DNA from: Clavaria fumosa
Lineage: Eukaryota > Basidiomycota > Agaricomycetes > Agaricales > Clavariaceae
DNA: 64,000 nucleotides
Assembly: GCA_951802425.1 (NCBI GenBank)
Contig: OX637802.1
Coordinates: forward strand, 620,001-684,000
Direction of reading: 5' to 3'
A program made the translations under genes and the position numbers. Shown here one piece after another: positions 21,679 through 32,399 of the stretch. The notes under the pieces were generated by a model. The model was not told the origin of the DNA. It made no database searches and was given only the letters and a program-made list of their open reading frames with translations. The stretch's first letter is position 1, and each line of letters opens with the position of its first letter.

Positions 21679-22267
21679 TGTTACAGTGCATAGTCAGGTG
21701 ACCACTGCATTTATGTCACAAGACGTGCCCAGGATCCCAGACATGTGACTCACTAACCTACGATCACATGACTGGTAAGCGCCCGATCACCTGACTACTA
21801 GCCACATGACCCCTACCGAGGAGATGGGCCATTTTCGTGATGGAATGCCAATGCGGGATGTCATAATCCTGTTGCGCCATGGCACCTGTCGCCCTGACAC
21901 CATCAGAACTAGGCCAGATCCAGGTAGTCCTTTGTTCCCTTGTCCATTACCGTTGTCCCGTCCCCATAGCGCTCTTGTCCTCCCTCCCACCATCGCGCTA
22001 TCCCCCCGCCAACCACCGCTTCCCTTCTTGTCGTCACTGCGACCATGTGATCGTCCCCTTGATACCTTCATTCCCTCCCTACATGCCGGGTTACCGTCCC
22101 TTCCTTCTTTCCTCTTGTACTCCATTTGCTACCTTAGTGCTATGACTCAGTGTATAAGTAGGAAGGTAGATGGTGTGTACTCCTTAGACTTGTTATTCCG
22201 AATACCACCCTCTTGTCCTCCTACCCAGCTAGTCTGCCTAGGACTCCTGGCAACGAGATACATAACA
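21679..22267 (+). repeat. 3' LTR of element I
   Basis: It matches the 5' LTR in length and ends and follows the purine tract GAGGAGAGGATTA. Differences are nearly all CpG transitions, for example TTACGGTGCG at the 5' LTR and TTACAGTGCA here. Confidence 0.93.
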
Positions 22268-22335
22268 AAGGCAGCTATGTTGGCAGCCATGGAAATTTCT
22301 ATAGCTGATAGCTGTGGCTAAGGCTGTGGCTAAGA
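22268..22335. repeat. AGCTATGGCTA-rich repeat, right half
   Basis: Sequence such as AGCTGATAGCTGTGGCTAAG continues the repeat interrupted by element I. The first five bases are the TSD. Confidence 0.6.
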
Positions 22336-23058
22336 GCTGTGAAATTTACAAGATTTGTCATGTAATTTCTAACTGCAGAAACAGTTGGGAAATGGGGATG
22401 TTATGGATCTGGTACTGGATGCAAATAGAAATGAGTCATTGGGAGTCAGACTGACTCAGACAACTCCTCAACTCCATCTACAGTTCAGCCTACAGGACTA
22501 GTGAGCCAGCCAGTTCCATACCTTCCTGTTAAATGCACTGTAGCCAATCCATTTAACAAGGTATTGCTTTGGGCTGATATTATTATTTTAGTAACCTAAG
22601 TGTTAGTAAGCTCAATCTTGCAATAGCATTATATTGTAATTAGAAGATACTCTTGCAAGAATCTGGCAGCATCAGGTGCCAAAGGCTCATAAAGTTTTGT
22701 GGTCTCTATGAGGTATGCCAGTTCTTCATCAAGAGTTCCGGCTTTGTACTGGTGGCAAGTATTATTGAGAATTTGGTAAGTGCGGTGGTGAGGGCAGTTG
22801 AAGCACAGGTAGCCAAGCTGCTCTACAAGGGACTCAGCTTCTTTACGTGGGGATGAAGTGTGGCTGGGAGTGATTTGGGTGGGTTCTTCAGGTTGTGACT
22901 GAACGATGGACACTGGTCATTCTTGGATGGTAGTGGGCAGCTTGCGAGTTGCCTCCAAAGCCATTGGAGTAATTGCACAGCTGCCAGTATGTGTCTGGAA
23001 GTGGTGAGTAATTGGTTGGGGAGGAGTGTGACTGGTGGACATAATAAAGGGTTCCAGG
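22336..23058 (-). other. Unassigned stretch with one weak small ORF
   Basis: Sequence up to about 22628 has no recognisable gene. A 94-codon frame (22913-22629, minus) reads MSIVQSQPEEPTQITPSH and contains CFNCPHH, but matches no family I know. It lies just internal to the 3' end of LTR J2 and could be the start of that element's internal region. I assign no function. Confidence 0.3.
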
Positions 23059-24973
23059 TGTTGAGTGGTAGTCTTGTCTTGTAAATGGCACCATAAGTTG
23101 ATTTGTTGGTGACCAATCCTGAGAACTTGCTAAGACCAATCAACTGTTGAGCACAATCAAGAATACTCAGTCCCGGAAGGTTGCAAAGACATCTGATGAA
23201 GTGTAAGAACAGGAAAGGATAAGTTGAGAGAAAGGAGATGTCACTGAGAAGGTTGTGAAGTTGACTGACAAAGTGCAGAAGAGGAATAGATGAGTTGGGA
23301 GAAACAGATATTGCTGAAAAGGTCATGAAGTTGACCAATGAAGTGTAAAGAAGGAAATAGACAAGGTGGGAGAAAGAGAGGTTGTTGAGAAGGTCATGGG
23401 TGTTCACAATGGTGTCAAGAAGTATGTTGGTGAAGGCAATGACTTTGCCAACTGACGGGAGAACCTGTAAGTTTTGAAGAATCAGTACCATGACAAAGTA
23501 AAAGGAATACTTAAGTGCACAAGTTGTATGAGTGCGGAGGACAATTTAGAAGAAAGCAGAGTAGTCTTGGTGTTGTCAAGGTCACCAAGTGAGACAAGAC
23601 CTATCAATTGTGGTGGTCCCAAGCTCAAAGGGCGTAATGGCCTCAAGCTTAAACCAATGTGCATTAATATCAAGTCTACAGTACTGTATGTACATGTGAG
23701 ACTTATATATGTGCATACAGAAGGTATAACAGTAAAGGAAAAGTACAGAGGTCGCCAAGCAACGAGACTATAGTAGTACAGGGTATGTTTAGTTGTAAAG
23801 TGACTATGTGCATGTTCTACTAAGGTCGTGAGGGGTTAGGAATGTATAGGTGAGGTCACAAAGATGACCTGTCATGGGTCATGACCGAGTTAAATAAGTA
23901 TATACGTAACTATAACTATGGGGGGATTCTCGGATCATAAGTAATGTAGTTATAGATGACTGAGGCAGGGAAGGGAAACACATTTGAAGTAATATTACAG
24001 CTGACTGTTGGTGGTGTGTTTGAGTGTTAAGGTCACGAGGTCATAAGAGTGGTCACGTGGGTGATGCTAGTGGTGCAGGTGACCTTGGGCAGGAAGTCAC
24101 ATGAGTAATGTCGGTAACACAGGTAACAGCCATAATGCTGGTAATGTATTAGCACTGGTGGTGGTAGTGCTGGGGGTGCCACACAGCAAGTCACATGTCG
24201 GCTGAAGAAGATGCACAATGGCGTGTCATGCATCAAGATTGTCGGGCTTGTGACAGCAAAACCCCTTTGGTGTGCAAGGGTAGAGCAAAGGGTCTGTTCA
24301 GTTTCTAATGCTAGTCAATAGTCCTGGCGGACTTGTCTCTCGATATGCAGGGAACACTCCTGCAGTAGTCGAAGTGTCTGGTAATAAGTCTGGGGATTGG
24401 CTCGGAGTAGTCGGTCCTTTATCCAAGTCCTTGTATACCTTTGGTAATACTCGAACCGATAGAGGTTCTGCTCAATCGATGGGTGGCTGGTGAAACTCTC
24501 AGGAGGGATGACTTGCGACCTTAAAGGTGGGAAGACGAATCCTTCCAGTGCGAAGCTCTCAGCAGCGACGTTTGCTGTCAGACTTAGTTGAGGTCTCTCA
24601 AGTAAGTGTATAGACGAAAAGATCGAAGCTAGGGTACATGTGGGTTGGTCTCAGGTCTTATATACTCTAGCTATGGGCTGTACGTGATGTATGAGTCACT
24701 GATTAAATATCGGAATCTGATAGATGATCAGGAAAGCTGCGCGCTTGCACTGGAATGATGAGTCCGAGCAGTGTCGATCTTTGTTGGGATCCTTGTGATG
24801 ATGATGTCATCCGCGATCAGATAGGGTCCCCGCTTCGATGCATTACATCACGTCGGCTGCATCTGATCTTGTTGGGGATATGATCGGAGGGTCAGCTGAT
24901 CTGTGATCGAGCTGTTCTGAGTCATGATCACTTGATCGATCGGTGTGATGCAGTGATCGAGTGAAACTGATCT

Positions 24974-25411
24974 TTGATCAGAGATCTTCTTAGGGGTGAT
25001 CGTGTCTGGTGGATAGGGGTCTGCCCAATCGAGGTTGAGATCAGTCGGTGGCAGTTATTGGATAAAAGGACGGTCTTCCTCCTTTCGCCGTCCCTTCAGA
25101 GTCTGCCTGCTATGTGCTTCCAAGGCCACCACCTTGTCGAGTTCTTCCACAGCTCCTCCCTCTTCGCTCCTCGTACTGGAATCAAGCTCTCTTGCGACAC
25201 CTTCCACTGGTGGGTTCAACTCGTCCCTGCCGATGCGGACCTCTACTGGGTCCTCGACCGATGCTTCGCCTGTGGGGATCCCTCCCACCTTGTCAAGGAT
25301 TGCTCTTTGACCCAAGGTCCTTACCGACGTATCTGTGACCTTCTCGAGGACCCTCATGGTGAGTTAGCCGAGCTGCTTCTCTCTGTCTCCAGTAAGTCTG
25401 ATTCTTTATAG
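24974..25411 (+). CDS. CCHC zinc-knuckle protein in insert M
   Basis: The 145-codon frame ends with a knuckle, CFACGDPSHLVKDC (C-x2-C-x4-H-x4-C), near residues 94-107, preceded by HWWVQLVPADADLYWVLD. Such knuckles bind single-stranded nucleic acid in Gag proteins and in the first ORF of LINE-type elements. The true start is unclear; the reading upstream of about 25070 may be non-coding. No polymerase or protease domain is present. It may be a Gag-like relic of a retroelement. Confidence is moderate for the knuckle and low for the gene model. Confidence 0.45.
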   Translation: MIRDLLRGDRVWWIGVCPIEVEISRWQLLDKRTVFLLSPSLQSLPAMCFQGHHLVEFFHSSSLFAPRTGIKLSCDTFHWWVQLVPADADLYWVLDRCFACGDPSHLVKDCSLTQGPYRRICDLLEDPHGELAELLLSVSSKSDSL

Positions 25412-25583
25412 ATTGGGACTGGGCTCCTCCCCGTCCTCCCTCGCCAACTGTTTGGGCCACCACCCCTTGGGGTGACCAAGGTACTTGGTACCAAGGTGGG
25501 CAGGATTGGGCTGAGATTGGTTCTGGTCCTGTACACCCGGCTTACCGTCCCCAGGTCCAGATCCCCACCCTCTGGATACCCCA

Positions 25584-25898
25584 TTGGTGGCGCCTCCTCC
25601 GTCGCCCTCCCTTCCTACCGTTGACCTCCCCCCCGCCTATTCCCCCCTCCCGTCTCCTACTCTGGACGACGGAGGTTCTCTCGGCGCTGTGCGAGATCTG
25701 CGAGAGGCTGCCCTGGAGGCGGGAATCTGGGATGGTCAGTTTGCCTCCCATCCCTTGAGGGTAGCTCTCAGGTTCGTGGGTGAGTCTGACTTCTCAGACT
25801 CTTCAGATGAGTCGTGGGAAGAGGAGTCTTGGGGGTCTGAGTACGGCACCTCAGGCTCCTCCCTTGATGAAGAGGGGTCTTGGCTTTCTTTCGTGTAG
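25584..25898 (+). CDS. Hypothetical acidic protein in insert M
   Basis: The 104-codon frame has a Pro/Ser-rich start and an acidic Ser-rich end (SDFSDSSDESWEEESWGSE). No known domain is visible. It lies 170 bp after the zinc-knuckle frame on the same strand; splicing between the two is possible but I could not settle it. A hairpin, GATAAGTA-TTG-TACTTATC (25898-25916), follows the stop. Confidence 0.35.
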   Translation: MVAPPPSPSLPTVDLPPAYSPLPSPTLDDGGSLGAVRDLREAALEAGIWDGQFASHPLRVALRFVGESDFSDSSDESWEEESWGSEYGTSGSSLDEEGSWLSFV

Positions 25899-26478
25899 AT
25901 AAGTATTGTACTTATCTTGCGATAAAATATATAGTTGGGGTTTAACCCCTTGTTCGCCTGATTTGCATGGTGTTCCTTAAGTTAAAGGATTGAAATTTGC
26001 TGGCCTGGTAGCACGGACGACGCTTTCATGACAAAGATGGTGGGTTTGGACAAAGTATATGCATGGGGTGAGGTGGAGAGAGGTGTCGCAAGTATGGTAT
26101 GGTGGTCGCGAGTGTTGTGTGAATGTGGGGAAGGTCGGAGAGGCTCCCAGAAGGGGATGGCGGGTTCCGGAAGTGTGTAGAGGAGCTTGTGAGGTTGTAG
26201 AGGGCTGTTGGGAGGTTTGTAGGTGTTGGTAAAGTTGGCTTGGGCAAGGGAAAAATGAATGGGTCCTGACTGAAGCAGGGAGTGGAGGCAGAGAAGAAGA
26301 TGGTGGTGGAGGTTGCAGAGTCAGAGGTGGAGGTGGAGAAGAAGGAAGCGGAGAAGGGTGTCAAGACTAATGCAAACAGCTGTAATCAGTGAAGGCCATC
26401 ACATGATCACGCCAACCGCTCAGCCCAAGGACCGAGTTGAAAAGTTTGCTTTTCCTGCAAATCACACTGCGGACGAAC

Positions 26479-27503
26479 ATGGCGGCTTTCCTACGAGTAT
26501 TCAAGTGCGCATTGCAACTGGCATGTCTGATAGCAGTCTCATCTGTTCATGAACCGCAGTGCAGCGCTCATTCGTCGACCGATGCGCACGCAGTGCGTGA
26601 CAGCGACGTTCCTGTTCTGCGCGGGGGACATCATCGCGCAACAGGCTATTGAGAAAAGGGGAAGCGATCACGACGTTAGTATGTCTCCCCATTCTTTACC
26701 TTCACATCATGCGTCTTACTCGCATTTTTGACCGAAGTTCGTGAGGACGGGCCGACAGGCGTTCTTTGGTGGTTGAGCGTTGATCTCTTTCCTGCTCTTA
26801 TGTTCGGGGCTTAAGGGGCGTTGCGTTTTCAGGCGCGATATTTGGGCCACTCATGACGAAATGGTATCAGCTTCTCAATCGGCTCCAGTTCTCAAGTCCA
26901 AGCAGGGGCGTTGTCTATCGGGTGCGTTGGGACGCACCTCCCTGGTTCTCGTCTCCCTTATGTTGAACTCCCTTCAGGTATGGCTTGATCAAGTTATCTT
27001 GACCCCAAGTTGAGTGAAAGTCCTTTTTGGCTGCATAACGTATAGCTGAACATTTTGTACTCCTTGCTTCGCAGTTGCGGTCGGGTTTTTCTTCGGGACG
27101 ATGACTCTCTTGGAGGGCAAGGGCTTTGCGGAGGCCCAGCGCCGTGTGGAGAAGGTTCATTCTCGTCCATCTTATAGTACGGCACGTTTGAGCTGAATAA
27201 ACTTTCTTAGAACTATGCCCCCACCTTACTTCGTAACTGGTAGCGAGCTCCATTACCATCACCTGACGCGACTCAAACATAATGCAGGGGCGTCTTTGTA
27301 CCAACCCAGGTCATCAACTTTGCCTTTGTGCCACATCATTTGCGATTCGCGGTAATCAGTGTCGTCAGCTTGTTTTGGAGTAAAACCGCTGGCTCTAGTG
27401 ACAAAGATCTGACCTTTGCTGACGTCCACACCTTGCAGATACGTATCTCAGCGCCGTCAATGCACGTCACGGGCACGAGGAGCAATTCTCAGGCGTAGAT
27501 TAA
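26479..27503 (+). CDS. SYM1: Mpv17/PMP22 family protein Sym1
   Basis: The gene has nine exons: 26479-26504, 26560-26674, 26738-26771, 26833-26921, 26978-27008, 27075-27154, 27211-27239, 27288-27379, 27439-27503. All eight introns are GT-AG and 48-66 nt long, and together the exons give 186 codons plus TAA. The start MAAFLRVF fits the family N-terminus. Recognisable blocks are RRPMRTQCVTA, GDIIAQQ, FGPLMTKWYQLL, GFFFGTMTLLEGKG, NWGVFVPTQ, FAFVPHHLRF and FWNTYLS. Members have four membrane segments and sit in the mitochondrial inner membrane, where yeast Sym1 supports metabolism under heat or ethanol stress. The frame is intact and CpG-rich, unlike the flanking repeats. The 3' end faces NAS2 145 bp away. 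Confidence 0.93.
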
Positions 27504-27648
27504 GATACAGATGCACCAACATGCATCATACAATCTTGAGTTACTTCAAAAGATTTAGGGGTAATTTCTTAACGATACGATGGAATGATGCAAACAGGTG
27601 ATCCAAGACTTGGTAGAGTACACGAACTGGCATTGAAGGCATTGCCGC

Positions 27649-28445
27649 TTAGTTTTCGGACATGTAGGGTACAAGAGAACAGCCTGCGTAAAATTCGGAT
27701 GAGCAAGACTCGGATTCGAATAAACAGACTGGAACTCGCCAAGTGCGCCTGCACCTCCCCATCCCTTCCTCGGGATCAGTATCAAACAGACAATCTCCGA
27801 ACCACGGAGTACTTCGACGGGCAAAGATCGCTAGAAGCTGACTTAGCGAGCAACATAATTATCCAAGGAAAGCTCTACGCACGCCTTCATGGGCAGCAAC
27901 TTCGTCTGCGAGCAGTCGCATCCTCGCTGGTGGCGGCAGAGACGAGATACCCCCAAACTTGAGGGTGAGATCCCCCGCTTGCATGCCCTGCATGTATGCA
28001 TCGTCAGTCGTTGACACGACCCACCCTCAACGCACGCTAGACATACTGCTTCCGACGCCGGGCTCCTGGGCGAAACAGCACTGACCCTAGCAAACGGTAC
28101 CCGTCTGTTGGCGCTTGCGGCGGGAGCGCCCTCTGCCAGCATCTGATTCGAGCGTGAGGGGTTATAGACGCCTTCGAGTTGGCGGGCGATGAGGTCCATG
28201 ACCCTGCGGAGGTCGTTGCGCAGCTCGATGATGCGCACGCGGGCGTTGCGCACGGTCCAGATGTCGATATCTGCACGCGGAAACCCATCTTCGTCGACGA
28301 GAGGCGGCCATTGAATGGTCGCGTTGTTGGCTTCGAGGACGGAAATGTAGGTGGAAATTTCCTGCTCGATGGCCTTCTTTTGCTCCATCAAAGCCTTCGC
28401 GGCTTCTGTTGGATCAACTGGCATCGCAGGGAGTGTGAATCCCAT
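27649..28445 (-). CDS. NAS2: 26S proteasome assembly chaperone Nas2 / PSMD9
   Basis: Four exons on the minus strand: 28445-28047, 27987-27883, 27830-27740, 27683-27649, giving 209 codons plus stop. The N-terminal part is helical (KKAIEQEISTYISVLEANN, DIWTVRNARVRIIELRNDL); the C-terminal part is a PDZ domain (PFARVSAVSPRSPASEA, GMQAGDLTLKFG, LPVEVLRG, LIPRKGWGG) ending LGCSLVPYMSEN. Nas2 holds the Rpt4-Rpt5 ATPase pair during assembly of the proteasome base and is released before completion. The first two introns are GT-AG; the third must use a GC donor (GCGAGT) to keep the conserved LGCSLVPY end. The start at MGFTLPAMP is chosen over an upstream in-frame ATG because the family begins near there. 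Confidence 0.92.
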
Positions 28446-29642
28446 GTCTGAACGGTGAAGAAAGCGTCTGGTCAACGGGAGCCTCGAGTCACATGGTACC
28501 ACATGACTGAATAAATCACATGCTTTTACCTTCCAACAAACATCAGCAACCTGCATTAGTGTTTCTAGGTTTTGCTGTGGAATTGATAGTCAATTTGTCT
28601 CAGCATCTTGTTTATTTTGTTTGAGTTTTGAGAAATCAGCAGTACTAGAACACAATGGAAGAGTCACATTAGCCTGTGCATATGATCACACAGAGTGACC
28701 CACCACTGAAAACCAAACAGATGCAACAGCCATCTGCTTAGTTGCTCCATCCATTTTTTTAGGGGGGGCCCTTACACACTTAGAAATCCATACTGTGCAT
28801 GACCCAGTACTCAGTCACACTAAATATTTGGGTGTTGTTCTCTTACCACTTCAAAGTTATGAATAAAATATCATTTCAGGGTGATGGGCATGCCTCTTGA
28901 GAAGGTATGTATGTAGTGTTAATAGTACTTTATAGGTCATATATTTTATAGGAGTGAAATTAATCACTGAGTGTCCATTTTTGGCCCTAACCAGGAAGTT
29001 GGTCATACTTGATATTCTACATGATACAACCACTTCTCAGCTTTATTTTGGAGTTAAATCATCTCTAGTACATCTGTAGTTATGTGTGAACACAAATTAT
29101 GGGATGTTGTTCGATCAAAATGTGCAATCAATGCCTGGCAAGTTGCTCTACCCTTGTTTTGCACAAATTGGTCTCGACTGACAAAAATGGCAATGATGTG
29201 CAATGTTAATAGTAGTCACTATAGCTTGTATGGTATTCATATTTTAGGTATGTCTATTGTCAATCAAATCTGGCCATAAATGAGGGCAGCAAGGCCATGC
29301 CAGACATGTAATTCAAGGTTGACCAACTACAGGGTGTGACCTAGTACCTGACTAAGCACAGTACAGAAAAGGCTACAAGATGGTGGAAAGGATCTCTGCA
29401 GTACAACCACACCAGACACATCAACAAGTTGACATCAGGAAAAGGGGAAATTACTGAATCTGCCTTAGGCAGACTTAAATATTAAGACAATTAAGACAGA
29501 TTCATAAATTGGATAGGCTTAATCTAAGACCAATCACTTAATCTTGACTGAATTATATTTCAAAGTCACAGCTCAGCAAATTGAAGCATAGCATTTAAGA
29601 GACAGCCTGACTTGGTACAATTTGCATTGTACACATTGACAA
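28446..29642. other. Gene-free AT-rich stretch
   Basis: The first 100 bases are the NAS2 promoter region. The rest is AT-rich, poor in CG dinucleotides and without a convincing ORF, so it is probably decayed repeat DNA. I see no terminal repeats that would define an element. Confidence 0.5.
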
Positions 29643-29836
29643 TGAAACTCACCCCTGACTGTCAAGAGCACTTACAAAATCTGCCCTAAGGAGACCAAGG
29701 CCATAAGGTGATCAGGTCACTGATTATGTAAGAGTTGGCATAAATTTTGTAAATTGTGACTTTGTTACTTTATGGCCTTAGTCTCCTTAGGGCAGATTTT
29801 GTAAGTGCTCTTGACAGTCAGAGGTAAGTTTCACAT
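29643..29836. repeat. Long inverted repeat (MITE-like)
   Basis: Two arms of about 64 bp face each other across about 60 bp. The left arm contains CTGACTGTCAAGAGCACTTA and CTGCCCTAAGGAGACCAAGG; the right arm is its near-perfect complement ending TGACAGTCAG. The outer part (TGAAACTCACC versus GGTAAGTTTCA) also pairs. No coding capacity; the TSD is not clear. Confidence 0.75.
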
Positions 29837-29965
29837 GATCAGTCACATATGGGCTTGCCTCTTATGGAGGAGGTACTGTCATGACCCAGCTTCAGACCAC
29901 CCAGTGCATCTTCACACTCAATGAGTGCTCCTGACTCAATTCTGATGCCCAACAATTGCTCCAAA

Positions 29966-30230
29966 TAGGGAAGAGCACGGGTTTTTGTAACCCGCACTGG
30001 TATGGGTCCGGATTTCCTTACCCGTCAGCTTCAAAACAAGCCCAAAAACATCCAAATCGGATCAGAATTGACTGAGATACAATGAATTCATTGTTTTGAT
30101 CATATCTCTCCCAATTCTGGTCTGATTTGAATGTTCTTGGGCTCAAAATGATGGGTAAACCCGCACGGGTCATGGGTGCAGGTACAGGTAGAGCCTTGGA
30201 TACCTGTGGGTATACCCACACTCTGCCCTA
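29966..30230. mobile_element. hAT-like MITE 2 (265 bp, palindromic)
   Basis: An exact 8-bp TSD, GCTCCAAA (29958-29965 and 30231-30238), flanks ends TAGGGAAGAGCACGGG and CTCTGCCCTA. The interior folds back around about 30090 (AAGCCCAAAAACATCC facing its complement) as in MITE 1, with which it shares GGGTAAACCCGC-type motifs. No coding capacity. Confidence 0.85.
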
Positions 30231-30247
30231 GCTCCAAACTGACAATT

Positions 30248-31141
30248 TATCAGACTGGGTCTCACACAACTTAGGGGTAAGGTCATGATGACAATACTAA
30301 CATAAGGGGAAAAGGGTACAAGTAAGAAAAGGTCGTAGTATATATAGCAAGAGCTTTGGGAGTTGCCAGCATTCCCACACTCAGACCCCTCGGATCACGT
30401 GACACACCCAGGCCCAAGTCAGGTGATCTCTCAATTACATAATCCTCCACCACAGGTCATGTGACCTTCCAACTATCTTCTCTAGTTTCTCCACAACTCC
30501 GCTTTTGGGATGGCTTAGGTAAGTGATCCTAACATCACCCCCCTCTTAAGGCTGGGTGTCTCGACCAGCTAGCTTGGCCTTGTCAGGGTGGGCGAGGAAG
30601 AAGTCCCGGAGCAGCAGCACCACATTGGTGAGATTACGTCATGGCTCCCAGGTGTTCTCCTCCACAGGGTACCCCAACCACTTCACTAGATACTTCACCC
30701 CATGTCCCACCTTCTTAACATCAAGGATCACCTCCACATCATATTCCAAGTGGTCATCATCAATTGTAGGGGGTGGAGGGGGAGGTGAGTTCTGAGAAGG
30801 GAAGGAAGGGGGATGGTATGGTGTCAACAGCAACTTGTTGAAGACCCGATAGATGCACCATGCCTGGGGGAGTTTGAGCTGATACCCTGCTGGTCCCACC
30901 TTCTCCTTGATTGCGAAGGGTCCTGCTCACTTATGGTCAAGCTTCTTGGAGGGCTGGTCCATTTTCAGGTTCCAGGTATCCAGCCAAACCAGGTCTCCTG
31001 TAGAGTACTCATGGCTCGGATGCTTTCCAACATCATAACTCTTCTTCATCGCTGCTTTTCTCCATCACCTCCTTGGCTGCTCTTCAGGACTCTGCAAGCT
31101 TAGCCATCCACTCATCTGCCACTGGGTTTACCTCTGAGGGT
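30248..31141 (-). mobile_element. Gypsy element G: truncated 3' end of a family-1 copy
   Basis: A 287-bp LTR (30248-30534, TATCAGACTGGG to GATCCTAACA) is followed inward by the purine tract and the last 600 bp of pol on the minus strand. It stops abruptly near 31141 at unrelated sequence. The family-1 CG sites are largely TG or CA, so the copy is old. Confidence 0.88.
30556..31141 (-). pseudogene. Element G integrase C-terminus and chromodomain
   Basis: Minus-strand reading gives integrase C-terminal sequence, then PAGYQLKLPQAWCIYRVFNK, DVEVILDVKKVGHGVKYLVK and YPVEENTWEP, the end of the integrase and its chromodomain. An in-frame stop lies near 30928 (after LDHK in the GPF region) and the frame is disturbed near 31055. 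This is a relic of the same family as A, B, C and F. Confidence 0.82.
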
Positions 31142-31339
31142 GGGTGTATAGAGAATTCTCCCTAATAGATTGGCTAAAAAGATAATACATATCTCAGTAT
31201 TATCGAATACTGATGAAATAGATGGTCTAGATACCTAAAATGATAATACGTCTAGTAGTTGTATGTAAATGAGCAACACGAAGTATGAAAATGGATTTAA
31301 CACTCACATCTCAGTATTATCGAATACTGAGATGTGCAG
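31142..31339. repeat. Segment with a perfect 13-bp-arm palindrome
   Basis: ACATCTCAGTATT, then ATCG, then AATACTGAGATGT forms a perfect hairpin at 31306-31335. Part of it (ATCTCAGTATTATCGAATAC) also occurs at about 31191-31210. The segment joins the truncated gypsy G to the K1 repeat. Its origin is unknown. Confidence 0.6.
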
Positions 31340-32235
31340 CGGTGTGACGCTGTAGTAGGTAGTACATGTGTTGGCTGCAACTGCTTGATTACAGTCAGGT
31401 TCTTCAGGGGGGGTCTGACTCAATGCCTATCACAGTGGGAGGCACAATATCCGAAATGTCTGATGGACTCCAATATGAGTCCGGTATCGGACCCGATGTT
31501 AGGCGAAAGACTGATCAAAGATGCGAGGGGCTGGCAATGACGAAGGCCAGCGGAACGATGAGTACGACGAAGGGTGAGCCTGAAGAAAGCCACACAGGAT
31601 GTGGGCGATCAAAACCAGCTGCTTTTTGTAGAGTCCGATATGTTCTTAAGTACATTTTTGTAATTACAAATGCTCCGGATTGTACCGAGTGACCCGGAGG
31701 TCATGGGGAATGAAAGATGGTCATAGGTAAGGTCATATGGAGGTCACAGGTCATAGAGGAAACGGCATAGTATGTAGAGATGAGGAGCCCGAAATAATCG
31801 GTCATTCGGATTGCTAGTAGGAGAGAAGAGGAAGCGTAATCGAGTATGGTACGTATACGGGCTAGCATAGATGAAACATTTTTAAGTGTAGAAACGTTTA
31901 CAAATTCAAGGGAACACATGATGTGAAATTCACAGCAAATAAGGATGAAACAGGGGAAAACATATGAAACATCAGTCACAGGGAGTGCTAAGCACAGTAA
32001 AGTGATGGAATTGGTGTATATGGGCGCTATGAATCACCTGTGTGTTGCGGTAGGAGCGAAGAATTTGAATTAACGAGGGTCTGATGTTGGATACTTATCG
32101 GGTAGGTGTTGGGTTATGCGGACGGTCGTCGGAGGGTGTTGGATAGTGTCAGACAGTCGTTGGTTCGTATTGGATATGGAGCGGGCGTATACTGGATTCT
32201 TCGGATAATAGGCATCTTGTTGTGCTTCATGCTGG
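31340..32235 (-). repeat. Repeat K1, reverse copy of the K 5' region
   Basis: Reverse-complemented, this segment aligns with 33563-33706 plus 43971-44660. Shared stretches include CCTGAAGAACCTG, GTTGCAGCCAACAC, CTACTACAGCG, a TATA-like zone before CGGACTCTA, and CATCCAATAC/CCGACACCGTCCGATAA-type sequence. It carries no ORF I would defend. In the K2 copy the same sequence leads into a Cys-rich gene, so K may be a promoter/5' region or an LTR. Confidence 0.6.
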
Positions 32236-32399
32236 AGCCGTATTCTATCCTTACATTCTCCTGGGGGCTGAAAATGCAACTGTCCTCGGTTGCAACCAAA
32301 TGAGGCCAAATATCGCTTGTTGATTGCGCGGTGCATCACGTGAATCACCTAAGTCCAAACACACTTGTTTTCTAACCACAACAATGACAAACCATCAAA

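Larger units (their letters stand above)
15870..22267 (+). mobile_element. Gypsy element I (chromovirus, 589-bp LTRs)
   Basis: LTRs of 589 bp (15870-16458 and 21679-22267) begin TGTTAC and end ATAACA, with TSD AAGGC (15865-15869 and 22268-22272). Inside are gag, then pol with protease, RT, RNase H, integrase and chromodomain. The LTRs differ at about 20 positions, nearly all CG versus TG or CA, so it is older than A, C and F. In-frame stops make it inactive. Confidence 0.95.
24231..26025 (+). mobile_element. Insert M: unidentified 1.8 kb element in LTR J2
   Basis: Alignment of J2 to J1 breaks here and resumes after it, so this block is an insertion. A possible 5-bp direct repeat TCATG lies at both edges (24226-24230 and 26026-26030). 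The insert has a GATC-dense segment (24.72-25.0 kb), a zinc-knuckle ORF, an acidic ORF and a small hairpin near its end. No LTR pair or terminal inverted repeat is evident, so its class is unknown. Confidence 0.5.
23059..26345 (-). repeat. LTR J2: old, CpG-poor copy of the J LTR, split by insert M
   Basis: Read on the minus strand, 26345-26031 and 24225-23059 align with the solo LTR at 35624-37015. Shared features are the ACCTCCC/TTCCGGAACCCGCC region, the CACGTGAC-type boxes, a TATA segment (ATATATAAG near 23700), TTGATATTAATGCACATTGG, and an imperfect tandem repeat of about 70 bp near the 3' end. Where the solo LTR has CG, this copy nearly always has TG or CA, so it is much older. The 3' end is at 23059 (CTCAACA in minus reading). 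The 5' end near 26345 is approximate. Confidence 0.75.

Noticed and set aside
22629..22913. 94-codon ORF with CFNCPHH as a zinc-knuckle gene
   Set aside because: The CCHC spacing is incomplete and there is no support from context.
31366..31692. 108-codon ORF in repeat K1
   Set aside because: It runs antisense to the K repeat, whose other copy does not keep it open.
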